Below are positions 1 to 6,929 of a stretch of 32,509 nucleotides of DNA, piece by piece (the stretch's first letter is position 1; each line of letters starts with the position of its first letter). The notes below the pieces were generated by a model that saw nothing but the letters and a program-made list of their open reading frames with translations, made no database searches and was not told where the DNA came from. The position numbers were made by a program, and so were the translations under genes. Source of the stretch: Streptomyces sp. ISL-12 (GTDB taxonomy: Bacteria; Actinomycetota; Actinomycetes; Streptomycetales; Streptomycetaceae); contig NZ_JAGGOO010000149.1 in assembly GCF_018614415.1 (NCBI RefSeq), forward strand, positions 1 through 32,509, in the 5' to 3' direction.

Positions 1-99
1 CCCCGGCACCGCGCCCCCGCACCGCTCCGGGCGCCCCGCCCGCCCGGCATCGCCCCCGGGAGACCCCTCACACCGCGAATCCGGCCACACCACCCCCAG

Positions 100-137
100 G
101 TAACACGGGGTTCACAAACGGGCAATGGCCGGGAAAC
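100..137 (+). promoter_or_regulatory. Probable GlnR operator upstream of glnII
   Basis: Four 5-nt boxes occur with exact 6-nt spacers: GTAAC (100-104), TTCAC (111-115), GCAAT (122-126) and GAAAC (133-137). This is the architecture I know for the Streptomyces GlnR box (GTnAC-n6-GaAAC, twice). The first and last boxes match well and the middle two are degenerate. It lies about 110 nt before the glnII start and directly upstream of a TTGACA hexamer, as expected for a nitrogen-controlled promoter. Bases 1-99 show nothing I can assign. Confidence 0.72.
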
Positions 138-143
138 CGCCTG

Positions 144-149
144 TTGACA
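144..149 (+). promoter_or_regulatory. glnII -35 hexamer
   Basis: A perfect TTGACA lies 7 nt after the GlnR-type boxes. No convincing -10 hexamer is visible 16-18 nt downstream, where the sequence is GC-rich. This would fit a promoter that needs GlnR as activator. The leader to the start codon would be about 60-70 nt. Confidence 0.45.
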
Positions 150-244
150 AGCTGCGGGGCATCACCCGCGGCGCTCCGGTGCAGCAGCGCCCCCAGCACC
201 AGCACCCGCATGTGCGCCCAGACCCACCCGAAGGATGTGTCCCC

Positions 245-1276
245 GTGACCTTCAAGGCCGAGTACATCTGGATCGACGGCACCGCGCCGACGGCCAAGCT
301 CCGTTCCAAGACGAAGATCATCACGGGCGCCCCGGCCGGTCTGGACGCCCTGCCGATCTGGGGCTTCGACGGTTCCTCCACCAACCAGGCCGAGGGCCAC
401 TCCTCGGACTGCGTGCTCAAGCCGGTCTTCACCTGCCCGGACCCGATCCGCGGCGGCGACGACGTGCTCGTCCTGTGCGAGGTCCTGGACACGGACATGG
501 CCCCGCACCCGACCAACACCCGCGCCGCGCTGGCCGAGGTCGCCGAGCGCTACGCCGCGCAGGAGCCGATCTTCGGCATCGAGCAGGAGTACACCTTCTT
601 CAAGGACGGCTACCCGCTCGGCTTCCCCAAGGGCGGCTTCCCGGCCCCCCAGGGCGGCTACTACTGCGGTGTCGGCGCCGACGAGATCTTCGGCCGCGAG
701 GTCGTCGAGGCCCACCTGGAGAACTGCCTGAAGGCGGGGCTCGCCATCTCCGGCATCAACGCCGAGGTCATGCCCGGCCAGTGGGAGTTCCAGGTCGGCC
801 CGGTCTCCCCCCTGGAGGTCTCCGACCACCTGTGGGTGGCCCGCTGGCTGCTCTACCGCACCGCCGAGGACTTCGACATCGCCGCCACCCTCGACCCCAA
901 GCCGGTCAAGGGCGACTGGAACGGCGCCGGCGCGCACACCAACTTCTCCACCAAGGCGATGCGCGAGAGCTACGACGCGATCATCACCGCCGCCGAGTCG
1001 CTCGGCGAGGGCTCCAAGCCGCTGGACCACGTCAAGAACTACGGCGCCGGCATCGACGACCGCCTCACCGGCCTGCACGAGACCGCCCCGTGGAACGAGT
1101 ACAGCTACGGCGTCTCCGACCGCGGTGCCTCGGTCCGCATCCCGTGGCAGGTCGAGAAGGACGGCAAGGGCTACATCGAGGACCGCCGCCCCAACGCCAA
1201 CGTCGACCCGTACGTGGTGACCCGCCTCCTCGTCGACACCTGCTGCGAGGCGCTGGAGAAGGCCGGCCAGGTCTGA
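245..1276 (+). CDS. glnII: Glutamine synthetase type II
   Basis: Makes glutamine from glutamate, ammonia and ATP in the cytoplasm. The 343-residue length, the N-terminal stretch TFKAEYIWIDGT and motifs such as WGFDGSSTNQAEG and GIEQEYTFF identify the eukaryote-like GSII family found in actinomycetes and rhizobia. GSII lacks the adenylylation loop of GSI, so the GlnE enzyme at the right end of the window is not expected to modify it. The start chosen is GTG 245 because it gives the family's usual N-terminus and follows GAAGGA (230-235) with 9-nt spacing. The frame stays open upstream to about 125, but that part has no family similarity. A GlnR-type operator lies upstream and a strong hairpin lies 19 nt past the stop, so it is probably monocistronic. 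Confidence 0.97.
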   Translation: MTFKAEYIWIDGTAPTAKLRSKTKIITGAPAGLDALPIWGFDGSSTNQAEGHSSDCVLKPVFTCPDPIRGGDDVLVLCEVLDTDMAPHPTNTRAALAEVAERYAAQEPIFGIEQEYTFFKDGYPLGFPKGGFPAPQGGYYCGVGADEIFGREVVEAHLENCLKAGLAISGINAEVMPGQWEFQVGPVSPLEVSDHLWVARWLLYRTAEDFDIAATLDPKPVKGDWNGAGAHTNFSTKAMRESYDAIITAAESLGEGSKPLDHVKNYGAGIDDRLTGLHETAPWNEYSYGVSDRGASVRIPWQVEKDGKGYIEDRRPNANVDPYVVTRLLVDTCCEALEKAGQV

Positions 1277-1295
1277 CCGCCGCCGTGCTCGTCAC

Positions 1296-1330
1296 ACAGG
1301 GGCGCCCACCGTCGCGGTGGGCGCCCCTGT
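1296..1330 (+). terminator. Terminator of glnII
   Basis: A perfect 16-bp inverted repeat (1296-1311 with 1315-1330) around a TCG loop, 19 nt after the glnII stop. It has no T-tract, which is usual for Streptomyces terminators. Confidence 0.85.
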
Positions 1331-1347
1331 GGTGGTTCAATGGAGGC

Positions 1348-1479
1348 ATGGTCAGCCTCCAGAAGCACCACGCGCCGGGTCGCCACGACCTGGAGCCCTT
1401 CTGGCCGTCCCGTCAGCACCACGACTTCGACCGGGTGTGTTGTCGCGCCTCCCTCGCGCGCGGCCCCGTGAAGCCGTAA
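1348..1479 (+). CDS. Possible leader peptide with Cys-Cys pair
   Basis: A 43-codon ORF from ATG 1348 to TAA 1477-1479, in the gap between the glnII terminator and the next regulator. It is rich in His, Arg and Pro and carries the segment HHDFDRVCCR. The two Cys are consecutive TGT codons (1438-1443), a rare codon in Streptomyces. The segment resembles the short actinobacterial leader-peptide pattern H-x-D-[LF]-x-R-V-...-C-R known to me upstream of sulfur genes. A GGAGG (1342-1346) sits only 1 nt before the ATG, which is too close to be ideal. A hairpin follows the stop. It could be a regulatory leader for the downstream regulator or a chance ORF. Confidence 0.35.
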   Translation: MVSLQKHHAPGRHDLEPFWPSRQHHDFDRVCCRASLARGPVKP

Positions 1480-1490
1480 CCCCGGCCTCC

Positions 1491-1529
1491 GGCCAGCGCG
1501 CACGGCGTACGTCCGCGACGCGCGCGGCC
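1491..1529 (+). promoter_or_regulatory. Hairpin between leader ORF and regulator gene
   Basis: GGCCaGCGCGC (1491-1501) pairs with GCGCGCGGCC (1520-1529) with one bulged A. It lies 12 nt after the stop of the small Cys-Cys ORF and 58 nt before the next gene, where an attenuator or antiterminator stem would be expected. GC-rich DNA forms such stems by chance, so support is weak. Confidence 0.25.
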
Positions 1530-1587
1530 ACCGGTTCGCGCCCGTCGCTCTTCCCGACGAACCCTCGCGCGAAAGAGCTGACTTCTC

Positions 1588-2136
1588 ATGGCGACCACCT
1601 CCCCTTCCCTGGCTTCCGTCCCGCACGGCACCCGGTACCGGCTGCGGGCCGTCGACCGGGACGAGACGATCGACGTCGCGGACCTGCTGCCGCCCGGCGC
1701 CACCTGGCTGCCCGCCCCGCCGCACGCCCTGCCCGCCCTGCCGGGCCGGCCGCCGATGGTCGGGTACCTGGTGCTCGTCCCGGCCGACCGGCAGCCGCCG
1801 TTCACCGCGGCGCAGGAGCAGGAGCCGGACACCACCGGCGCCGACCCGCTGGTGCGGATCGACACCGCGCACCGCACCGCCTCCGTCGCCGGACGCGAAC
1901 TCGACCTGACCTACCTGGAGTTCGAGCTGCTCGCCCACTTCGTCGCCCACCCCCACCGGGTGCACACTCGGGACCAGTTGGTCTCCACGGTGTGGGGGTA
2001 CGGCCACGTGGGCGACGGCCGCACCGTCGACGTCCACGTCGCCCGGCTGCGCCGCAAGCTGGGCGCCGAACACCGCGGCGCCATCCGGACCGTGCGCCGC
2101 GTCGGCTACAAGTACACGCCACCGCACGAGCGTTGA
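1588..2136 (+). CDS. glnRII: GlnR-like winged-helix regulator (probable GlnRII)
   Basis: A 182-residue protein. Residues about 92-178 form an OmpR/PhoB-type winged-helix DNA-binding domain with the segments LEFELLAHFVAHP, VWGYGHVGDGRTVDVHV and RTVRRVGYKY, closely resembling the C-terminal half of Streptomyces GlnR. The first 90 residues are Pro/Ala-rich and contain no receiver domain: there is no phosphoacceptor Asp pattern, so it is not a classical phosphorylated regulator. A GlnR paralogue, GlnRII, is known near glnII in S. coelicolor and reported to bind the same promoters, hence the symbol. Start ATG 1588 has only a weak purine-rich stretch (AAAGAG) before it. It is probably a nitrogen regulator; an unrelated OmpR-like regulator remains possible. 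Confidence 0.72.
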   Translation: MATTSPSLASVPHGTRYRLRAVDRDETIDVADLLPPGATWLPAPPHALPALPGRPPMVGYLVLVPADRQPPFTAAQEQEPDTTGADPLVRIDTAHRTASVAGRELDLTYLEFELLAHFVAHPHRVHTRDQLVSTVWGYGHVGDGRTVDVHVARLRRKLGAEHRGAIRTVRRVGYKYTPPHER

Positions 2137-2194
2137 TCCACCCTCTCCGGCCGGGGGTGTACCTGACACCACCCCCGGCCGGGGGCTCGGCCCA

Positions 2195-2223
2195 GTGACC
2201 GGTGCCACCGGCTCGGCCAGACT
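2195..2223 (+). promoter_or_regulatory. Promoter of the two-component pair, leaderless start
   Basis: GTGACC (2195-2200) and CAGACT (2218-2223) are separated by exactly 17 nt, and ATG 2230 lies 7 nt after the -10. Transcription would begin at the start codon, giving a leaderless mRNA. This agrees with the absence of a ribosome binding site before the ATG. Confidence 0.55.
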
Positions 2224-2229
2224 GCCCGT

Positions 2230-3513
2230 ATGACGACCGACATGACCATCAAGCCGGCGAACGGGCGGGCCGGGGGACACCGTGGCGCGCGCGGCGCCGG
2301 ACGGGCCGCCGTGCGGGGACTGGCCCTGGCGCTCGTCGCCCTGCCCGGGTCGGTGCTGTGCTTCGTCCTGACCGCCGTGTCCCTCGCGCTCGTCCCGATC
2401 GGCGTCGGCCTCGTCACGACGCCCCACGTCCTGACCGGGGTACGGACGTACGCGAACTGGCGGCGGGTGCTCGCCGCCGAGTGGGGCGGCGTGCGCATCC
2501 CGCCCGCCTACCGGCCGCTGCCGCCCGGCGCCAACCCGTGGACGCGTACGGCCGCGCTGCTGGGCGACCCGGCGACCTGGCGGGACCTGCGGTGGCTGCC
2601 GGTGGACATGACGGCCGGCTTCGTCACCGCGCTGCTGCCGGCCGCGCTGCTCCTCTACCCGCTGGAGGGGTTCGCGATCGCGGCCGGGCTGTGGCGGGTC
2701 TTCCCCGACGGGTACTGGTACGGGTTCGTGCCGGTCGACGGGCAGGCGTCCGCGCTGGGCGCCGCGGTCCTCGGCCTCGGCCTGCTGCTGCTCGGCCACT
2801 TCCTCGCCGCGCGCCTGCTGCACGGCCACTTCCTGCTCACCCGGGCCGTCCTCGGCTCCGGTCAGGAGGCGCTGGCCGAACGGGTCCGCGTACTGACCGA
2901 GACCCGGCGCGACGCCGTCGACACCTCCGCCGCCGAACTGCGCCGCATCGAACGGGACCTGCACGACGGCGCCCAGGCCCGGCTGGTCGCCATGGGCATG
3001 GACCTGGGCACCGTCGAGGCCCTGCTCGACACCGACCCGCGGCGGGCCAGGGAACTGCTCGCGCAGGCCCGCCGCTCCTCCGCCGAGGCCCTCGACGAAC
3101 TGCGCGACCTGGTGCGCGGCATCCACCCGCCGGTCCTCGCCGAACGCGGCCTGGGCGACGCCGTACGGGCCCTGGCGCTCAGGCTGCCGGTCACCACCGA
3201 GGTCACCGTGGAGCTGCCCGGCCGGGCCCAGGCACCGGTGGAGTCGGCCGCGTACTTCGCCGTGAGCGAGGTCCTCACCAACGCCGTGAAGCACTCCGGC
3301 GCCGACCGGATCTGGGTCGACCTGCACCACACCGACGGCTTCCTGCGGATGACGGTCACCGACAACGGCAGGGGCGGCGCGGTGGCCGGCCCGGGGTCCG
3401 GACTGACCGGGGTGGAACGGCGGCTCGGTACCTTCGACGGTGTCCTGGCCGTCAGCTCCCCCGCGGGCGGCCCCACCCTGGTCACCATGGAGCTGCCTTG
3501 CGCGTTGTCCTAG
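2230..3513 (+). CDS. Two-component sensor histidine kinase, NarL type
   Basis: A 427-residue membrane kinase. Hydrophobic segments near residues 30-65, 120-155 and 175-200 form a membrane sensor region resembling the 'putative sensor' domain of actinobacterial kinases. The HisKA_3 dimerisation box ERDLHDGAQARL places the phosphorylated His at residue 245. The ATPase domain follows, with an N box (SEVLTNAVKHSGA) and a G1 box (TDNGRGGA). It should autophosphorylate and pass the phosphate to the response regulator encoded immediately downstream. Its stop codon lies inside the next gene (16-nt overlap), so the two are translationally coupled. The stimulus is unknown. ATG 2230 fits the leaderless promoter; ATG 2242 is an alternative. 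Confidence 0.93.
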   Translation: MTTDMTIKPANGRAGGHRGARGAGRAAVRGLALALVALPGSVLCFVLTAVSLALVPIGVGLVTTPHVLTGVRTYANWRRVLAAEWGGVRIPPAYRPLPPGANPWTRTAALLGDPATWRDLRWLPVDMTAGFVTALLPAALLLYPLEGFAIAAGLWRVFPDGYWYGFVPVDGQASALGAAVLGLGLLLLGHFLAARLLHGHFLLTRAVLGSGQEALAERVRVLTETRRDAVDTSAAELRRIERDLHDGAQARLVAMGMDLGTVEALLDTDPRRARELLAQARRSSAEALDELRDLVRGIHPPVLAERGLGDAVRALALRLPVTTEVTVELPGRAQAPVESAAYFAVSEVLTNAVKHSGADRIWVDLHHTDGFLRMTVTDNGRGGAVAGPGSGLTGVERRLGTFDGVLAVSSPAGGPTLVTMELPCALS

Positions 3514-4151
3514 CCGAAGACCTGTTCCTGCTGCGCGACGGGCTGGTCCGGCTCCTGGAGGCCCACGGCTTCGAGATCGCGGCGGCCGTCGAGAGCGGCC
3601 CCGAGCTGACCCGGGCGCTGGCCGAACTCGACCCCGACGTCGCCGTGGTCGACGTACGCCTGCCGCCCACCCACACCGACGAGGGGCTCCAGTGCGCGCT
3701 GGCCGCCCGCCGCGCCCGGCCCGGACTGCCGGTGCTGGTCCTGTCCCAGCACGTGGAGCAGCTGTACGCGCGGGAGCTGCTGGCCGACGGGACCGGCGGG
3801 GTCGGGTACCTGCTGAAGGACCGGGTGTTCGACGCGGCGCAGTTCACGGACGCGGTGCGGCAGGTGGCCGGGGGCGGTACGGCGATGGATCCGCAGGTCA
3901 TCCAGCAGTTGCTCAGCCGGCGCGCGGTGGACGAGGGGCCGGTGGCCCGGCTGACGCCCCGGGAGCGGGAGGTGCTGGAGCTGATGGCGCAGGGGCGGTC
4001 CAACGCGGCGATCGCCGCCAAGCTGGTGATCACCGAGCGGGCGGTCGCCAAGCACACCGCCAACATCTTCGCCAAGCTCGGCCTGGAGGTCTCCGACGAC
4101 GACAACCGGCGGGTCCTGGCGGTGCTGGCCCACCTCGACCGGGGCCGGTGA
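3498..4151 (+). CDS. Two-component response regulator, LuxR/NarL type, TTG start
   Basis: A 217-residue regulator. The receiver domain (about 1-120) has the acidic pair E7-D8, phosphoacceptor D52 in VVDVRLP, S83 and K107 in YLLKD. The LuxR-type helix-turn-helix (about 148-210) contains LTPREREVLELMAQGRSN. No ATG or GTG fits the receiver N-terminus. TTG 3498 does, and GGAG (3489-3492) lies 5 nt before it, within the kinase gene. The 16-nt overlap with the kinase stop implies coupled translation and a dedicated partnership. Target genes are unknown; the nearest downstream gene is the exported DUF1996 protein. Confidence 0.93.
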   Translation: MRVVLAEDLFLLRDGLVRLLEAHGFEIAAAVESGPELTRALAELDPDVAVVDVRLPPTHTDEGLQCALAARRARPGLPVLVLSQHVEQLYARELLADGTGGVGYLLKDRVFDAAQFTDAVRQVAGGGTAMDPQVIQQLLSRRAVDEGPVARLTPREREVLELMAQGRSNAAIAAKLVITERAVAKHTANIFAKLGLEVSDDDNRRVLAVLAHLDRGR

Positions 4152-4276
4152 CCGGGGCTCCCGCGCCGTAATTCCCGGGACGGCTGAACACCCGTGGGAC
4201 GCCTTGCGTATGGAAGGGCGCCGCTTCACTCCTGTCGGGCGCCTCGATGCCCCGCAAGGAAGCCAAGAGGAGTCTC

Positions 4277-5776
4277 ATGGGACGCACCACAAGAAAACGC
4301 CGTATGCCGCTGGCCACCAAGGTCATGGCCGGGACAGCGGCCTTGGCCCTCGGTGGGGGCGGGCTGGTCTGGGCCGGCTTCTACGCCTCGGCGCACGAGA
4401 AGGACAACGGCCACAACCGGACGCGGTCCGCCGCCGCCCAGGTCGCCACGATCCAGTGCCCGGACGTCGGCCAGAAACTGCGGAACGTGCCGAGAGGGGC
4501 GCGCGCCGGTGTGGACCGGGAACTGGCCCGGCTCGACCAGCAGATCACCGAGGCGTACGCGCGCCTCGCCGCCACCCGCCAGGCACAGGCGGGCGACTCG
4601 GCCTTCGTGCGGAACTCGATCCTCGGGCCCCTGAAGTCCAAGCGGACCGCGGTCCTGGACCGGATCGGCACCAACATCCGCCGGGTCGGCGGCCAGGCCC
4701 CGCGGGGCCTGGACCGGTTCGCCGGCTGCAAGGGCATGGGCGCCGACCAGCCGAACGACGGCAACGGGAACGGCGGGCAGGGCGACGGCGGGCAGGGCCA
4801 GGAGCCGGACCCGGAGGAGAGCCAGGCGCCCGGCGACAACGGCAACGGCGCGGCCGGGCCGGTCGCCGCCGACTTCGTCGACATCACCACCGTCGAGCCG
4901 AACGGATTCCCGGGCCCCAACGGACTCGCCGCCGACGGGGACACCGGTTCCACCGGCACCTTCACCACCGTGTGCGGTGTCAACGAGAACGACCTGCACA
5001 ACAGCGACAACCTGATCGTCGCCCCCGGAGTGGACAACGGCGCCCACCACACCCACGACTACGTCGGCAACCAGGGCAACGACGCCTTCGCCTCCGACGA
5101 CGACCTGGCCGCCGCCGACACCTCCTGCCAGAACCAGGGCGACAGGTCGACGTACTACTGGCCGGTGCTGCGGCTCCAGGACGGCACCGAGGAGTTCGAC
5201 GCCGGTGACCTGGGCGGCGGCGCCGAGGGCAACGTCGGCAAGATCCTCAAGGCGCGGCAGGCCGAGATCAGGTTCGTCGGCAACAAGCAGGGCGACGTCG
5301 TGGCGATGCCGAAGTTCCTGCGCGTCATCACCGGTGACGCCAAGGCGTTCACCAACGGCCTCGCCAACGCCAACACCGCGTGGAGCTGCACCGGCTTCGA
5401 GGACCGCCAGCTCACCGACAAGTACCCGCTGTGCCCGGACGACAGCCAGGTGGTGCGCACGGCCAACTTCCAGTCCTGCTGGGACGGCCAGAACATCGAC
5501 AGCGCCAACCACCGCGACCACGTCGCCTTCGTCCAGGCCGACGGCAGCTGCCCCGGCGGCTTCCAGGCCATCCCGCAGCTCCAGGTCCGCCTGGTGTACG
5601 ACGTGCCCACGCCGACCGTGAAGAACGGCCAGGTGAAGAACCCGTACGCGGTGGACGGCTTCCCGGAGCAGCTGCACAAGCCGATCACCGACCACAACGA
5701 CTTCATCAACGTCATGGACGAGGAACTGATGGACGAGGTCGTGCGGTGCATCAACAGCGGTGAGGACTGCGAGTAG
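4277..5776 (+). CDS. Exported DUF1996 domain protein
   Basis: A 499-residue protein with a basic N-terminus (RTTRKRR) and one hydrophobic segment at about 16-37, so it is exported or membrane-anchored. A region of about 110 residues follows with a possible helical stretch and Cys residues, then a low-complexity linker rich in Gly, Asn, Gln and Glu (about 155-200). The C-terminal DUF1996 domain (about 210-490) carries the hallmark GAHHTHDYVGN and many Cys, consistent with disulfides outside the cell. The molecular function of DUF1996 is not established. Start ATG 4277 has AGGAG at 4268-4272; an in-frame ATG at 4247 has no such site. It may be controlled by the two-component pair just upstream, but that is only inference from position. 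Confidence 0.88.
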   Translation: MGRTTRKRRMPLATKVMAGTAALALGGGGLVWAGFYASAHEKDNGHNRTRSAAAQVATIQCPDVGQKLRNVPRGARAGVDRELARLDQQITEAYARLAATRQAQAGDSAFVRNSILGPLKSKRTAVLDRIGTNIRRVGGQAPRGLDRFAGCKGMGADQPNDGNGNGGQGDGGQGQEPDPEESQAPGDNGNGAAGPVAADFVDITTVEPNGFPGPNGLAADGDTGSTGTFTTVCGVNENDLHNSDNLIVAPGVDNGAHHTHDYVGNQGNDAFASDDDLAAADTSCQNQGDRSTYYWPVLRLQDGTEEFDAGDLGGGAEGNVGKILKARQAEIRFVGNKQGDVVAMPKFLRVITGDAKAFTNGLANANTAWSCTGFEDRQLTDKYPLCPDDSQVVRTANFQSCWDGQNIDSANHRDHVAFVQADGSCPGGFQAIPQLQVRLVYDVPTPTVKNGQVKNPYAVDGFPEQLHKPITDHNDFINVMDEELMDEVVRCINSGEDCE

Positions 5777-5792
5777 ACGTCCTCTTCCCCCT

Positions 5793-5827
5793 GAGGGCCG
5801 GTGGCGGGTCTCCCGTCACCGGCCCTC
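5793..5827. terminator. Bidirectional terminator between convergent genes
   Basis: A 16-bp stem (5793-5808 with 5812-5827), with one G-T wobble on one strand and a 3-nt loop, between the stop of the DUF1996 gene (5776) and the stop of the convergent lipoprotein gene (5834). It can serve both strands. Confidence 0.82.
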
Positions 5828-5833
5828 CCCCGT

Positions 5834-6247
5834 TCAGTGACCGCTGTGACCGCCGTGGTCGGCGCCCTGCTCCAGGGTGCCGCCGAGCGAGGCGCGCAGG
5901 CCGGCCACCACGTCCTGGTGGCCGACGGCCACCCACTTGCGGCCGACGAGGTAGTGACCGCCGTAGTCCTTGGCCGTGTTGATCCACTCGCGCTGGCCGC
6001 GGTCGGTGGCGAAGGTGGCGAGGACGTACCGCTCCTTCCCCTGCTCGCAGATGGCCTGGCGGATCTCGTCGGCGTCGGTCTGGAGGTCCGGCTCGCAGCG
6101 CGCCTCGGCGGCCAGGTGCTCCAGGCTCCCCGTCGCCGTCCGCGGCACGGCCGCCGCCTCGCCGTCCGCCCCTCCCGCGCAGCCTGCCAGCGCGAGCAGC
6201 GCCACCGCGCCGGCGCCCGCGAGCACCGTTCGTCGGGTCAGCCTCAT
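5834..6247 (-). CDS. Small Tat-type lipoprotein, unknown function
   Basis: A 137-residue protein. The N-terminus has a twin-arginine motif (TRRTVL), a hydrophobic core and the lipobox LAGC with the lipidated Cys at 23, so it should be exported folded by Tat and anchored to the outer face of the membrane. The mature part has two further Cys (in ARCEPD and AICEQG) that may form a disulfide, and ends with a His/Gly-rich tail (HGGHSGH) that could bind metal. I do not recognise a domain. Start ATG 6247 follows GGAGG with 5-nt spacing. It is divergent from the TPR gene and convergent with the DUF1996 gene. Confidence 0.82.
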   Translation of the reverse strand: MRLTRRTVLAGAGAVALLALAGCAGGADGEAAAVPRTATGSLEHLAAEARCEPDLQTDADEIRQAICEQGKERYVLATFATDRGQREWINTAKDYGGHYLVGRKWVAVGHQDVVAGLRASLGGTLEQGADHGGHSGH

Positions 6248-6374
6248 GTGTTCCTCCGGTCCCTTCCGGCGACATGCCGCACGGAGCCCCCGGCCGGGGC
6301 CCTCGCCCTCGATACGTCCGCGCGGCGCGAAGTACTCAGGAACGTCCGTGACGTGATGTGCGAGGGTGGTGCCC

Positions 6375-6878
6375 GTGAACGCCGACTGGGACGACCGTGT
6401 CACCGCCGCCTGGGCCGCCTTCGAGGACGACCCCGGCCAGGACCCGGCGGGTTTCCGCGCCGTGATCGACGCGCTGGCCGCCGAGGTGCCCGAGGACAGT
6501 CCGCTCGGCCCGTTCGAGCGGGCCTGCGCCTGGGACTCGACCGGCCGTTCCGACCGCGCCGTCCCCCTGTACCGGCAGGCGCTGGCGGCCGGGCTGGGCG
6601 AGGTCAGCGCGTACCGGGCCCGCCGGGCGAAGATCCAGCTGGCCAGCTCCCTGCGGAACACCGGCCGGGCCACCGAGGGCGTGGAACTGCTGACGCCCGA
6701 ACTGGACGCGCCGTCCGACGAGTTGGACGACGCCGTACGGGCCACCCTCGCCCTGTGCCTGTCCTCCCTCGGCCGTGACCGCGAGGGCCTGGCCCTGGTG
6801 CTGGGCGCGCTCGCCCCGCACCTGCCGCGCTACCGGCGCTCGATGGCCGCCTACGCGCGGGGACTTGTGGAGCCGTAG
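6375..6878 (+). CDS. TPR-type protein (TPR_5-like)
   Basis: A 167-residue all-helical protein resembling the actinobacterial TPR_5 family: about four helix-turn-helix units, with segments such as WDSTGRSDRAVPLYRQAL and ASSLRNTGRATEGVELL. No signal peptide or membrane segment is visible, so it is probably a cytoplasmic scaffold; the partner is unknown. Three in-frame GTGs are possible (6366, 6369, 6375). GTG 6375 is preferred because GAGGG (6362-6366) then lies 8 nt upstream and the product begins MNADWDD, as I remember for homologues. Its stop is 51 nt before the next gene on the same strand. Confidence 0.82.
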   Translation: MNADWDDRVTAAWAAFEDDPGQDPAGFRAVIDALAAEVPEDSPLGPFERACAWDSTGRSDRAVPLYRQALAAGLGEVSAYRARRAKIQLASSLRNTGRATEGVELLTPELDAPSDELDDAVRATLALCLSSLGRDREGLALVLGALAPHLPRYRRSMAAYARGLVEP

Positions 6879-6929
6879 GGGGACTCGGCGGCCCGGTGAC
6901 CAACCACCTGGTCGCTCGTTTCGCTGGAT

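Noticed and set aside
125..244. N-terminal extension of glnII upstream of GTG 245.
   Set aside because: It covers part of the GlnR box and the -35 and is unlike the family; GTG 245 gives the normal 343-residue length and has a ribosome binding site.
1171..3330. A minus-strand open frame of about 720 codons across the glnII end, glnRII and the kinase.
   Set aside because: It crosses a strong terminator and three recognised genes on the opposite strand and has no protein-like features.
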